64,000 bases of DNA from JADHMP01 sp964386915 (GTDB taxonomy: Bacteria; Bacteroidota; Bacteroidia; Flavobacteriales; Flavobacteriaceae). The position numbers were made by a program, and so were the translations under genes. The stretch is taken from assembly GCA_964386915.1 (NCBI GenBank), contig CAYLUQ010000011.1, forward strand, positions 8,734-72,733. The letters run 5' to 3'. Below are positions 1 to 6,945 of this stretch, piece after piece. The stretch's first letter is position 1. Each line of letters begins with the position of its first letter. The notes under the pieces are model-generated. The model did no database searches. It saw nothing but the letters and a program-made list of their open reading frames with translations, and was not told where the DNA came from.

Positions 1-1
1 A

Positions 2-271
2 AATTATTGCAATAGTTTTGCTGAAGGCAACTACCTTTTGGTGGGGATCCTACTTTATGAAAAGATTGAAATTACAGAAAACAGCAGCAACCAATTTAGT
101 TTTAGAAGAAAAGAACAAGGAGAAGACTTTTTTGAAACGCTTACTTTTTTAGAAGACGAGTCTGGCAATATGATTCAAAAATTTTATAGTGATGGGATTT
201 TGTTGCGAGAAACCCTTTTTGGCCCAACAGCCCAAAGCCAAAGCTTCTTGACAGAAGCTTGCGCGCAATAA
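2..271 (+). CDS. Hypothetical protein, 5' end outside the window
   Basis: The reading frame is open from the first bases of the window to a TAA at 269-271, so this is the C-terminal part (about 89 residues) of a gene that begins upstream; the TTG at 38 is probably internal. The visible part has no Cys pair, no membrane segment and no motif I recognise. It contains a charged stretch followed by aromatic and hydrophobic residues that suggests beta-strands. The last codons carry an inverted repeat (AAGCTTCT, 4-nt loop, AGAAGCTT, 241-260), which may be chance or may help to end the transcript. It converges on the next gene, with a terminator between them. Function unknown. Confidence 0.55.
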   Translation, partial: NYCNSFAEGNYLLVGILLYEKIEITENSSNQFSFRRKEQGEDFFETLTFLEDESGNMIQKFYSDGILLRETLFGPTAQSQSFLTEACAQ

Positions 272-274
272 GTC

Positions 275-302
275 AAAAAAAAGCCCTCTTGAAAAGAGGG
301 CT
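275..302 (-). terminator. Rho-independent terminator, minus strand
   Basis: A 9-bp perfect stem (AGCCCTCTT at 282-290 with AAGAGGGCT at 294-302) and a 3-nt loop are followed, on the minus strand, by a run of seven T. It lies just after the stop of the secreted-protein gene at 310-1056 and fits as its terminator. On the plus strand there is no T-run, so it is one-directional. Confidence 0.85.
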
Positions 303-309
303 GATGAAT

Positions 310-1056
310 TTAGCGAACGGCCATCACCAAACTTAAAATTTCCACCTTTACCATTTCTCTTAAATCGAGAATTTTTTGGTAATTCATTTTTTGTTGTTTG
401 GTGAGCTTGGCTACCCCATCAGTATTTCGAAAGATGTCTTCCATACGTTCAAAAAAATTAGCCGTCAAATAGTCGGGTTCCCCTTCAGCATGTGGTGTAT
501 TGATACGATGCAAAGCCCATCCCTTCATAAGAGGGTTACTTTTATGACCGGGCATAAAATTCACCAATTCCATTTGTTCATAGTCATAATGACTGGTTGG
601 GTCTACTGTCATATAGCTCAACTGTACATAGTTAACAGGCTCACTGCTTATGGGAGCAAAGCCTCCTTTATAGGCCGTCATAATGAATTTAGTGTCTACC
701 ACAATTTTCCCTAATTGTTCCCCAACTAGCGCCATTTCTTGTTCAGAAAAAAGAGCACTGGGGTCTCCTCCTCCAAGATTTTGAAGGTCTAAAGTGGGTT
801 GCAGGTGAACATACACAAAGGTGGTGTGTCCGGGTTTATCGTTATTTTCTAGTTGCCACATATCCCATCCTATTTTTTCACCGGCTTCAATACGGGCTTT
901 GTGCAGTTTGGCAAAATAATTTTTTTCAAGGTTGATGAGTTTCTCAGCGTCACTCGATTTGACCGTCACATAATGCAGAGCAACAGGCATGTTTTCTTGA
1001 GCAAAAGAAGAGAGCATAAAAAAGCTCAAGGTAATAGATAGAAATACTTTTTTCAT
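310..1056 (-). CDS. Secreted hypothetical protein
   Basis: A 248-residue protein with a clear N-terminal signal peptide (MKKVF, a hydrophobic core, then SSFAQ, cleavage near residue 19), so it is exported to the periplasm or outer surface. No lipobox Cys is present. The mature part is rich in aromatic residues, His and Met and has no catalytic motif I recognise. The gene starts with ATG, ends just before a strong terminator and seems to be a single-gene transcript with its own upstream region shared divergently with the gene at 1172. I cannot assign a function; proteins of this look are common, uncharacterised secreted proteins in Flavobacteriia. Confidence 0.75.
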   Translation of the reverse strand: MKKVFLSITLSFFMLSSFAQENMPVALHYVTVKSSDAEKLINLEKNYFAKLHKARIEAGEKIGWDMWQLENNDKPGHTTFVYVHLQPTLDLQNLGGGDPSALFSEQEMALVGEQLGKIVVDTKFIMTAYKGGFAPISSEPVNYVQLSYMTVDPTSHYDYEQMELVNFMPGHKSNPLMKGWALHRINTPHAEGEPDYLTANFFERMEDIFRNTDGVAKLTKQQKMNYQKILDLREMVKVEILSLVMAVR

Positions 1057-1081
1057 GATGAATGTTTTATAGTTAATGACT

Positions 1082-1108
1082 TAAAGATAGCAATAATCAG
1101 CATAACAA
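1082..1108 (-). promoter_or_regulatory. Possible promoter for the 310-1056 gene
   Basis: On the minus strand TATCTTTA (1089-1082) matches 7 of 8 positions of the Bacteroidota -7 box TAnnTTTG, with TTG 16 bp upstream (1108-1106). The spacer is at the short end of what is known. Motif match only. Confidence 0.3.
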
Positions 1109-1142
1109 GCTTAGAGCAAGATTCATTCTAAAAAAAACAGCC

Positions 1143-1150
1143 TATTTTTG
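1143..1150 (+). promoter_or_regulatory. Possible -7 box (TAnnTTTG) for the DUF2905 gene
   Basis: TATTTTTG is an exact match to TAnnTTTG and lies 21 bp before the ATG at 1172. No convincing TTG -33 element is seen at the expected distance, so this remains a weak candidate. Confidence 0.3.
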
Positions 1151-1171
1151 TTTGCTACTTATAAATAGAAA

Positions 1172-1381
1172 ATGGCAAAACTTTTGCTTATTGTTGGGGG
1201 AACTGTTTTTTTGCTTGGATTGGTTCTCTATGGCATAGAAAACCTAGGCATTAACTACCAAAATCCGCTTGACTTTAAATTTGAAAAAGGCCAAACAAAA
1301 TTCTATTTCCCCTTAGGAAGCTCACTTCTAGTGAGTTTGGTTTTTTCGCTACTCTTTTACCTATTTACCAAATTGAAATGA
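1172..1381 (+). CDS. DUF2905-family small inner-membrane protein
   Basis: A 69-residue protein with two hydrophobic segments (about residues 4-24 and 47-66). The centre carries the family's signature: a short polar loop ending in a K-x-x-T-x-F-Y-F-P-L-G-S-S block (about residues 41-52). The second helix starts directly after it. These features match the small DUF2905 membrane family, whose function is unknown. Length is typical. Its TGA overlaps the ATG of the next small membrane gene (ATGA), so the two are probably translated together. Confidence 0.8.
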   Translation: MAKLLLIVGGTVFLLGLVLYGIENLGINYQNPLDFKFEKGQTKFYFPLGSSLLVSLVFSLLFYLFTKLK

Positions 1382-1536
1382 AACAACTTCTTCGCAGTAT
1401 TGGCTTTTCCTTGCTAGGCATTGGCATCACACTAACCCTTTTTGAATTTTTTCTTCAACACAGCGAATGGATCTTAGGAGGGGGCATACTCCTTTTAGTA
1501 ATATCGTTTTTTCTTAAAGACCAAAATTTATTTTAA
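1378..1536 (+). CDS. Small two-helix membrane protein (52 aa)
   Basis: A 52-codon frame starts at the ATG that overlaps the stop of the DUF2905 gene by 4 nt and ends in TAA at 1534-1536. It begins MKQLLRSIGF and has two hydrophobic stretches (about residues 8-26 and 32-46) separated by a short polar loop (QHSEW), with a charged tail KDQN. The overlap and membrane character support a real, coupled gene and not a chance frame. No family recognised. It converges on the sulfatase gene, 7 bp away. Confidence 0.65.
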   Translation: MKQLLRSIGFSLLGIGITLTLFEFFLQHSEWILGGGILLLVISFFLKDQNLF

Positions 1537-1543
1537 ACAATGT

Positions 1544-3061
1544 TTACTCCTGTCCGTTTTTAGGGGTTAAAAAGCGGGTCATCTTGGGTTTTCGAACGGC
1601 CTTGACTCCCTCAATTTGAAGACCTAATCCCTCCGGTTTTTGTTGGGCAAAAGCAATTTTAGCTTCTAAGTGAACCTTAAGCGAATCAAGTAATTTGGCC
1701 TGGTTGGCTTGTTGAGCTAAATTGATCATTTCTTCTGGATCTTTTTGCAAATCATAAAGCTCATAGGCAAAACCATCTCCCTCTGGCCAACGCGTTATGC
1801 GATAATAGGGGGTTTTTAAACTGTAGCCATCATAAAGCTGAGTGAGTGCTCCCTCACTTTTATAAAGACCTTGGGTTTCTTGTTTAAAAAGAGAAGTTAA
1901 ACTTTGGCCCTGCACAAATGAAGGGGTTTGGTTTTGCGTTAGCTGCATGAGGGTAGGAAAGAGGTCAATGAGCTCCACAGGGGTGTTGTTGCGTTTGTTT
2001 TGAGGCACTCCAGGACCGGAAAGAATTAGCGGTACACGAGTGCCATTGTCAAACAGGGTGCGTTTTTGATAGTGCCCGTGTTCTCCCATATGATAGCCGT
2101 GATCTGAAGTAAAAACCACTATGGTATTTTGATCCAACCCCGTTTGTTTCAAAGCAGCTAAAAGGGTTCCTACTTGAGCATCAACAAAAGAATTGCTGGC
2201 ATAATAGGCTTGCAGCACTGTTCTGGCAATATCTTTTGGGAGATTGACTTGATTTTTTTTAGCCCTGATGGTTTGGGCTGCCTTTTTGGGCAGGGTTTCT
2301 AGATAAGCATCGTCTGAAGGAAGAACGTTTAGGCTTGCTTTGTCATAGAGCTTAAAATATTTTTGGGGCGCAACAAAGGGCACGTGAGGTCTATATAAGC
2401 CAACTGCCAAAAAAAAGTTTTGCCCATTTTGAGCAAATTTTTTCAGTTGCTGAGCCGCATAATCCACACCAATGCCATCGGTTAGTTCAGCATCGGTGGC
2501 CTCACTAGCATACCAGCTTAAGTCTCCCCCCGCCCAATTGGGCACAATTCCTTCAATTTTATGCTCTTCTTCTTTATCACGTCCATAGGGATTAAAAACA
2601 TAGTCCCAGGTGTATACATCATCAAAACTAGAGGTGCCAATGGAGCCGGGATTGTCATAGTGAAAAATTTTCCCCACCCGAACAGCATGATATCCAGCTT
2701 CTCTAAATTGTTGCCCAAGGGTAATAACATCCGGAACCGTTTGACGCAAATAAATTCGATTTTCAGTCATTTTGGTTTGATCTACATAGAGGCCCGTCAT
2801 TAAAGATGCCCGTGAGGGTCCACAGAGCGGATACTGACAATGTGCATTTTCAAACACCAAACCCGTTGCTGCCAACTTGTCTAAAAAAGGACTTTTCACA
2901 AAAGGATGTCCATAAGTGCTCAAATCACAATTTAAATCGTCTGCAATAATAAACAGCACATTGGGCTTTACTGTTTTTGGAGAGCTACTAAGCTCATTTT
3001 GACAGGCTGTAGAAAAAAGAAAAAAGAATAAAAGGCCAAACAAAGAGTGTTTCAAGAACAT
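1544..3061 (-). CDS. Arylsulfatase family S1 lipoprotein, iduronate-2-sulfatase-like
   Basis: A 505-residue type I sulfatase that should remove sulfate esters from a polysaccharide or glycan outside the cytoplasm. The N-terminus is a lipoprotein signal with lipobox FSTAC (Cys20). The metal-binding pair Asp41-Asp42 is followed by the formylglycine site C-G-P-S-R (Cys80 to Arg84), which needs conversion by a sulfatase-maturing enzyme not seen here. A second metal and active-site block, TSDHGYHMGEHG, lies in the C-terminal half. The overall layout resembles human iduronate-2-sulfatase relatives, so a 2-O-sulfatase is my best guess, but the substrate cannot be read from sequence. It is divergent from the GH10 xylanase gene with only 53 bp between, which suggests shared control. 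Confidence 0.88.
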   Translation of the reverse strand: MFLKHSLFGLLFFFLFSTACQNELSSSPKTVKPNVLFIIADDLNCDLSTYGHPFVKSPFLDKLAATGLVFENAHCQYPLCGPSRASLMTGLYVDQTKMTENRIYLRQTVPDVITLGQQFREAGYHAVRVGKIFHYDNPGSIGTSSFDDVYTWDYVFNPYGRDKEEEHKIEGIVPNWAGGDLSWYASEATDAELTDGIGVDYAAQQLKKFAQNGQNFFLAVGLYRPHVPFVAPQKYFKLYDKASLNVLPSDDAYLETLPKKAAQTIRAKKNQVNLPKDIARTVLQAYYASNSFVDAQVGTLLAALKQTGLDQNTIVVFTSDHGYHMGEHGHYQKRTLFDNGTRVPLILSGPGVPQNKRNNTPVELIDLFPTLMQLTQNQTPSFVQGQSLTSLFKQETQGLYKSEGALTQLYDGYSLKTPYYRITRWPEGDGFAYELYDLQKDPEEMINLAQQANQAKLLDSLKVHLEAKIAFAQQKPEGLGLQIEGVKAVRKPKMTRFLTPKNGQE

Positions 3062-3114
3062 ATCCTATTAATTAGAAATCTTTTAAATTTATAAAGAATT
3101 ACGATTTTACTTAC

Positions 3115-4203
3115 ATGAAACAATTTAGAAAAACAGCTTTTTTATTGGCACTTCTGATGTTGGGCCTTTCTCAATGCAGCTCAGAGCCCACACAGGAGGG
3201 CTTAAAAGACCTTAGCAACTATCCCATTGGCACAGCCATAAATTTAAAGGCAACACGAGCTGACCAAAAGAAATTAGCCATTACAAAAAAAGAATTCAAT
3301 AGCCTCACGGCAGAAAACAATATGAAAATGTTTCGCCTGCTTCCCCAAGAAAACGAATACCATTGGGAAGTTACCGAGGACTTGGTAGATTTTGCACAAA
3401 AAAACAATATGCGCCTCTTTGGTCATGCCCTGATTTGGCACAGTGGTACACCCCAATGGGTAAAAGAAAAACTGGTAAAAGACTCTCTTTGGGCAAGCGA
3501 TTTTTTAAAAGACTATATCACTACAGTAGTCTCAAAATATAAGGGAAAAGTGAAAGGCTGGGATGTGGTTAACGAACCCCTAGAAACCCAAGGAGGTGCA
3601 CTCCGCGAAACAGAGTGGCTTAAAGCCCTTGGTCCAAGTTATATAGCACAGGCTCTAGAAGCTGCTCATGCAGCAGATCCTCAAGCAGATTTATTCATAA
3701 ACGATTTTAACTTAGAACGGGATACACTCAAGCTAAACGGACTGCTAAGCTTGGTTGAACAATTAAAAAGTCAGGCCACACCCCTAACAGGAATTGGGTT
3801 TCAAATGCACTACAGAATGGATATTCCCGATAGCCTAATTTTAAAATGTTTGCAAAAAGCTGCCGCCACCGGATTAAAAATTCACCTATCCGAAGTAGAC
3901 CTCATTTTTAACAAACATAATGATAGCCAGGCAGGAGGAATACAAAAGTTTAACGACTATACTCCTGAAATGGCCAAAGCTCAAGCAGCTAAATACAAAC
4001 GTTTAGTAGCACTCTACCATCAAGCTGTTCCCGAAGCCCAACGCTATGGCATCACTTTTTGGGGGTTTAATGATCGCGATACCTGGATTAAACCTTTTTT
4101 TAAAATAAAGGATTGGCCTACTTTGTTTGATGAGCAATTAAATCCTAAAAAAGCCTACTGGGGTTTTCGAGAAGGTTTAGTAGAGCAACACAAAATGCCC
4201 TAA
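3115..4203 (+). CDS. Endo-1,4-beta-xylanase, glycoside hydrolase family 10, lipoprotein
   Basis: A 362-residue GH10 enzyme that should cut internal beta-1,4-xylose bonds. The signal peptide ends in lipobox LSQC (Cys21), so it is membrane-anchored and, in Bacteroidota, possibly surface-exposed. GH10 hallmarks are in order: HALIWH near residues 104-109, the acid/base in WDVVNEP (Glu154), and the nucleophile in IHLSEVDL (Glu260, normally in a T-E-x-D context). A Trp-rich W-G-F-N-D block follows near the C-terminus. It is a single catalytic domain with no carbohydrate-binding module. The divergent sulfatase upstream suggests that both act on one sulfated, xylose-containing substrate; this is inference. 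Confidence 0.92.
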   Translation: MKQFRKTAFLLALLMLGLSQCSSEPTQEGLKDLSNYPIGTAINLKATRADQKKLAITKKEFNSLTAENNMKMFRLLPQENEYHWEVTEDLVDFAQKNNMRLFGHALIWHSGTPQWVKEKLVKDSLWASDFLKDYITTVVSKYKGKVKGWDVVNEPLETQGGALRETEWLKALGPSYIAQALEAAHAADPQADLFINDFNLERDTLKLNGLLSLVEQLKSQATPLTGIGFQMHYRMDIPDSLILKCLQKAAATGLKIHLSEVDLIFNKHNDSQAGGIQKFNDYTPEMAKAQAAKYKRLVALYHQAVPEAQRYGITFWGFNDRDTWIKPFFKIKDWPTLFDEQLNPKKAYWGFREGLVEQHKMP

Positions 4204-4206
4204 AAA

Positions 4207-4458
4207 TTATGCGTCTTCACCAATTACAGTAATTACCAATCGCCTTTGGTGGGGAGCATTGCGGTGTTCACATAGATAAAGGCCTTGCCAGGTGCCCCAA
4301 AGCGGTTGCCCAGCACGAATGGGAAAACTAACGCTAGCGCCCAACAAGCTGCTTTTAATATGAGAAGTCATATCGTCCGGTCCTTCGAGGGTATGCTGAT
4401 AGAAATGGGCCTCTTCCGACACCAATTGATTGAAAAAAGTTTCAAAATCTTCTCGAAC
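4207..4458 (-). CDS. yjbQ: YjbQ/UPF0047 family protein, N-terminus lost in the assembly gap
   Basis: The last 83 residues of a YjbQ-family protein: F-Y-Q-H-T-x-E-G-P-D-D-M, then S-H-I-K-S-S-L-L-G, then G-T-W-Q-G-L-Y-L-C-E-H-R. These are the most conserved parts of the family, including the His and acidic metal-site residues. Members are about 135-140 residues long, so roughly 55-60 N-terminal residues are missing in the N-run that starts at 4459. Escherichia coli YjbQ has weak thiamine-phosphate synthase activity; the physiological role is unsettled. The stop is 3 bp from that of the convergent xylanase gene. Confidence 0.88.
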   Translation of the reverse strand, partial: VREDFETFFNQLVSEEAHFYQHTLEGPDDMTSHIKSSLLGASVSFPIRAGQPLWGTWQGLYLCEHRNAPHQRRLVITVIGEDA

Positions 4459-4558
4459 NNNNNNNNNNNNNNNNNNNNNNNNNNNNNNNNNNNNNNNNNN
4501 NNNNNNNNNNNNNNNNNNNNNNNNNNNNNNNNNNNNNNNNNNNNNNNNNNNNNNNNNN
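4459..4558. other. Assembly gap of exactly 100 N
   Basis: A run of exactly 100 N, a common placeholder for a scaffold join of unknown size. A single open frame spans it only by chance: the left side is YjbQ and the right side is a CDGSH protein, both minus strand. Missing parts of the two proteins (about 60 and at least 15 residues) need more than about 220 bp, so the true gap is larger than drawn. Confidence 0.95.
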
Positions 4559-4695
4559 CCACAACCACAAAGTGAAAAGGGAACCCCGTGTGGAATGGGC
4601 TTGCCTTCTTCATCAACTAATTCAAAATTGTCGGCAGTAGTGCCAAAGCAACGTATTTTGCCATTGGCAAAGACTTGTAATTTAATTTTTTCCAC
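4559..4695 (-). CDS. CDGSH-type iron-sulfur protein, C-terminus lost in the assembly gap
   Basis: The first 45 residues of a small protein that ends, at the gap, in P-F-S-L-C-G-C-(G). This is the start of the CDGSH cluster motif (C-x-C-G-x-S-x-x-x-P-x-C-D-G-x-H), preceded by the usual N-G-K-I-R and D-x-E-G-K-P-I-x-x-G strand pattern. The two visible Cys would be the first two 2Fe-2S ligands; the third Cys and the His lie in the gap. I place the start at a GTG (4695), which overlaps the end of the HAD gene by 14 bp; a longer TTG start at 4740 is less likely because it would overlap more. Role: probably electron or cluster transfer, unproven. Confidence 0.7.
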
Positions 4696-5476
4696 TTTTC
4701 TTGTTTTTTTGTTGTTCAAACCACTGCGGTAAAGCAGCAATTGAGGGTATATAAAAATCGGGTTTAACAGTTGCTTTTTTAGCTAAGGCAGGGCGATATT
4801 TTCCGGTTTGCACCATCACTGTGCGATAGCCCATCGATTGGCCACCTTGAATGTCATTAATAAAATCATCTCCCACTAAAACAATTTCGTTCGGGGCACA
4901 AGTTAAGTTGGCCGTGGCTAACTCAAAAAACGGAGCATTAGGCTTGCCCACCACAGTTGCTTTGACACCCGAGGCATATTCAAGGCCGGCTACAAAAGCT
5001 CCGGCATCAAGGGTGAGCCCTCTGTCAGTTTGAAAATAGCGGCCTTTGTGTAAGGCTATGAGTTGAGCACCTCCCAAAAGATCTTGCAGCAGTTCATTCA
5101 TCAAAGCATAGTTCCATTTTGAGCCAATATCGCCCACCACAATGGCTTCTATTGGACCTGTTTCGTTTTGAAAACGCATATAGTCTTCTTGTGCGGCTGG
5201 ATCTAAAATTAGTTTGCAATGTTTATATCCCAATTGTTCCACTAAAAGAACACCTGCATAGTTGGCACTCACAATTTCGTGCTCCAAAACGTCAAGGCCC
5301 ATTTGCTGCAACTTTTGGGTAAGTTTTTTTCGGCTTTTGGTGGTGTTGTTGGTAATAAAGTGAAAAGGAATTTGAGCATCACGTAAATAAGAAAGGGTTT
5401 CATTGCCGCCTGCTATTAAATTTTGGTCAACATAGAAAACCCCGTCAAGATCAAACAAAAATGCTTTTATAGCCAT
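4682..5476 (-). CDS. HAD-superfamily hydrolase, subfamily IIA (NagD-like phosphatase)
   Basis: A 264-residue cytoplasmic phosphatase. Motif I is F-D-L-D-G (nucleophile Asp9, acid/base Asp11), motif II lies in F-I-T-N-N-T-T, and motif IV is L-V-G-D-D-F-x-N-D-I near residue 200. The large cap between motifs II and III is of the C2a type. A C-terminal G-Y-R-T-V-M-V-Q-T-G-K-Y block is typical of the NagD/phosphoglycolate-phosphatase group. The substrate cannot be decided from sequence. It is the first gene of a minus-strand run with the CDGSH and yjbQ genes. Confidence 0.85.
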   Translation of the reverse strand: MAIKAFLFDLDGVFYVDQNLIAGGNETLSYLRDAQIPFHFITNNTTKSRKKLTQKLQQMGLDVLEHEIVSANYAGVLLVEQLGYKHCKLILDPAAQEDYMRFQNETGPIEAIVVGDIGSKWNYALMNELLQDLLGGAQLIALHKGRYFQTDRGLTLDAGAFVAGLEYASGVKATVVGKPNAPFFELATANLTCAPNEIVLVGDDFINDIQGGQSMGYRTVMVQTGKYRPALAKKATVKPDFYIPSIAALPQWFEQQKNKKSGKN

Positions 5477-5630
5477 GCTTTAATTTGGAAAAAAATTCAA
5501 ACCAAAGATACAATTTCAATTCTTCTGGAGCTCGGGCAGAACAACTGAATAAGTTCTTGAAAACAAGGTTATATTCAAAGAGCTCTATAAAAAACAATTA
5601 TAGTATATTTAAACAAATTATTCTTTCAAG

Positions 5631-6092
5631 ATGAAAAAACACTTATCCCTAGGTTCTTTACTATTCTTTGCTCTTATTATCTTATCCTGTCAAAAAGAAG
5701 AAGTTCCCGATGACCCGCTTTTGGGACAATGGCAAAATGTTTCTACTCAAGATGACAAAGGCAACACCATTGTTTGGGAAGAAATCAAAAGTACCTTAGT
5801 TGCGCTAATTCCTGAATACTCCTGTATGGATTTTACCTGTAGCGTTAACAAAAACACCGTTACGGTTAGTTACACTGGCCCAAACCAAAACGCCAACAGT
5901 TGTAACACCCCCTCTTTGAGTATTTATACTTGGAGCGCTGAAGGATCAAACTACACCTTTATACAGGGTACTAATGTGGTGAAATATACCATCTCCTTTA
6001 GCAATAATGATAATCGAATGACTTGGACCGATCAAACCAATAACTCTGTCACCGTTTGGGATCGTATTGTGACAGAAAGCACAACTGAATAA
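5631..6092 (+). CDS. Lipocalin-like small lipoprotein
   Basis: A 153-residue protein with a lipoprotein signal (lipobox LILSC, Cys20). The mature part starts D-P-L-L-G-Q-W-Q, the opening common to flavobacterial lipocalin-like lipoproteins, and continues with short strands. Two or more Cys in the middle (YSCMDFTC) could form disulfides. No catalytic residues are visible. It is followed after 21 bp by another small lipoprotein on the same strand, so the pair is probably an operon. Ligand and role unknown. Confidence 0.75.
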   Translation: MKKHLSLGSLLFFALIILSCQKEEVPDDPLLGQWQNVSTQDDKGNTIVWEEIKSTLVALIPEYSCMDFTCSVNKNTVTVSYTGPNQNANSCNTPSLSIYTWSAEGSNYTFIQGTNVVKYTISFSNNDNRMTWTDQTNNSVTVWDRIVTESTTE

Positions 6093-6113
6093 CTATTTAT
6101 TTAAAACTAAACA

Positions 6114-6473
6114 ATGAAAAAAGCAATTCTATTTTTTAGTCTCTTATTGATAGCCTCTTGTGGCGTGCAAAAGCAAGCCAAAGCACCGGCAGACCCTTAT
6201 GTAGGAATTTTTAACATTACGGTCTTGGCTGTTGATGGCTATGGAGATATTCCAATTGAACTCACCGTAACCAAAGAAAATGAGGCTTATAAAGCATCCT
6301 TTAATGAAGATACGCCCATAGAAATTGTAGACACTAACTTTGTGAATGGTCAATTAGAAATTGACACCTATGCCCAAGGGTATGACATCCTCTTTGAGAT
6401 CAAAGTGGAAGGTGATGCTGTTTCAGGTTATATGATGGGCAATTTTGCCATTGAAGGGAAGCGGGCACTCTAA
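6114..6473 (+). CDS. Small lipoprotein, unknown function
   Basis: A 119-residue lipoprotein with lipobox IASC (Cys16). The mature domain (about 95 residues) alternates polar and hydrophobic residues as in a small beta-sandwich or barrel: Y-V-G-I-F-N-I, then repeated strand-turn units, ending in a G-N-F-A-I-E-G segment. The sequence pattern recalls periplasmic lipid- or ligand-binding small barrels, but no family is certain. It is probably cotranscribed with the lipocalin-like gene upstream. Two small hairpins lie 21 bp after the stop. Confidence 0.72.
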   Translation: MKKAILFFSLLLIASCGVQKQAKAPADPYVGIFNITVLAVDGYGDIPIELTVTKENEAYKASFNEDTPIEIVDTNFVNGQLEIDTYAQGYDILFEIKVEGDAVSGYMMGNFAIEGKRAL

Positions 6474-6653
6474 TTTTTTCTATGTAAGTTCCTAGCAAAG
6501 AGTTTTGCCCGGAGCATCTCCGAATAGAAAATAAAGGATTATAGCTTTATTGGAAGTAACAGTCGGTTGGAAAACCAAAGTACAACAGCAAGGCGATCTT
6601 TTTAAGTAAACCAAGCACAAATAGGCTTTTTGTTGGTACTTTTTTGGGTGCTT

Positions 6654-6752
6654 TCATTTTTTGTTTTGCATACCTCTAATGGCCAAATAGAGCAAATAGA
6701 ACACAGCGGCTATGGCCACATAAACCAATATGTTTCGAATAAAATAGCCCAC
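6654..6752 (-). CDS. Possible 32-aa single-helix membrane micro-protein
   Basis: A GTG-started frame (GTG at 6752, TGA at 6656-6654) begins two bases after the stop of the micro-ORF upstream. It encodes MGYFIRNILV followed by a strongly hydrophobic stretch (residues about 8-25, rich in V, A, Y, L) and a basic tail RGMQNKK. One membrane helix with an inside-positive tail is what real small membrane proteins look like. No similarity is recognised, and the GTG start is a guess. Confidence 0.35.
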   Translation of the reverse strand: MGYFIRNILVYVAIAAVFYLLYLAIRGMQNKK

Positions 6753-6754
6753 GT

Positions 6755-6844
6755 CTAATGAAAATGACGTTCTTGAATTTCAATCCATAAGCCTATGGCC
6801 AAGCACAAGGCTAAACTTCCAAAAAAAAGTGCTCCAACTCCCAT
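6755..6844 (-). CDS. Possible 29-aa single-helix membrane micro-protein
   Basis: An ATG at 6844 is preceded by an A-rich leader (TAAAAGAAAAAACA), the usual start context here. The 29-residue product (MGVGALFFGS, then a continuous hydrophobic run to IGLW, then IEIQERHFH) would form one membrane helix with a polar C-terminal tail. In length and layout it recalls the tiny accessory subunits of some sodium symporters (MetS-type), but no transporter lies beside it. The next micro-ORF starts two bases after its TAG. Either a real two-gene micro-operon or chance. Confidence 0.4.
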   Translation of the reverse strand: MGVGALFFGSLALCLAIGLWIEIQERHFH

Positions 6845-6945
6845 TGTTTTTTCTTTTAAATGTATGAAATCTTATGGATTACAACAAAAACTAATTCACA
6901 TATCGAACTTTTTAATACATTTAAGGAAACAAAATATTTTTTCCG

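Larger units (their letters stand above)
6474..6945. other. 472-bp intergenic stretch
   Basis: No gene of ordinary size. Near the left end are two perfect 5-bp hairpins side by side (GCAAA-GAGT-TTTGC at 6495-6508 and CGGAG-CAT-CTCCG at 6510-6522). No T-run follows, so they are not a classical terminator. The right half holds two tiny minus-strand frames with single hydrophobic segments (listed separately). The last 100 bp must hold the promoter of the GH109-like gene; TACATTTA near 6918 is the nearest match to a -7 box. I see no tRNA, repeat or insertion sequence. Confidence 0.6.

Noticed and set aside
241..260. Inverted repeat AAGCTTCT/AGAAGCTT as a regulatory site
   Set aside because: It lies inside the end of a coding frame, and a clear terminator follows; chance is the simpler reading.
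4207..4740. A single 177-residue protein across the N-run
   Set aside because: The two ends belong to different families (YjbQ and CDGSH) and the frame is joined only by placeholder Ns.
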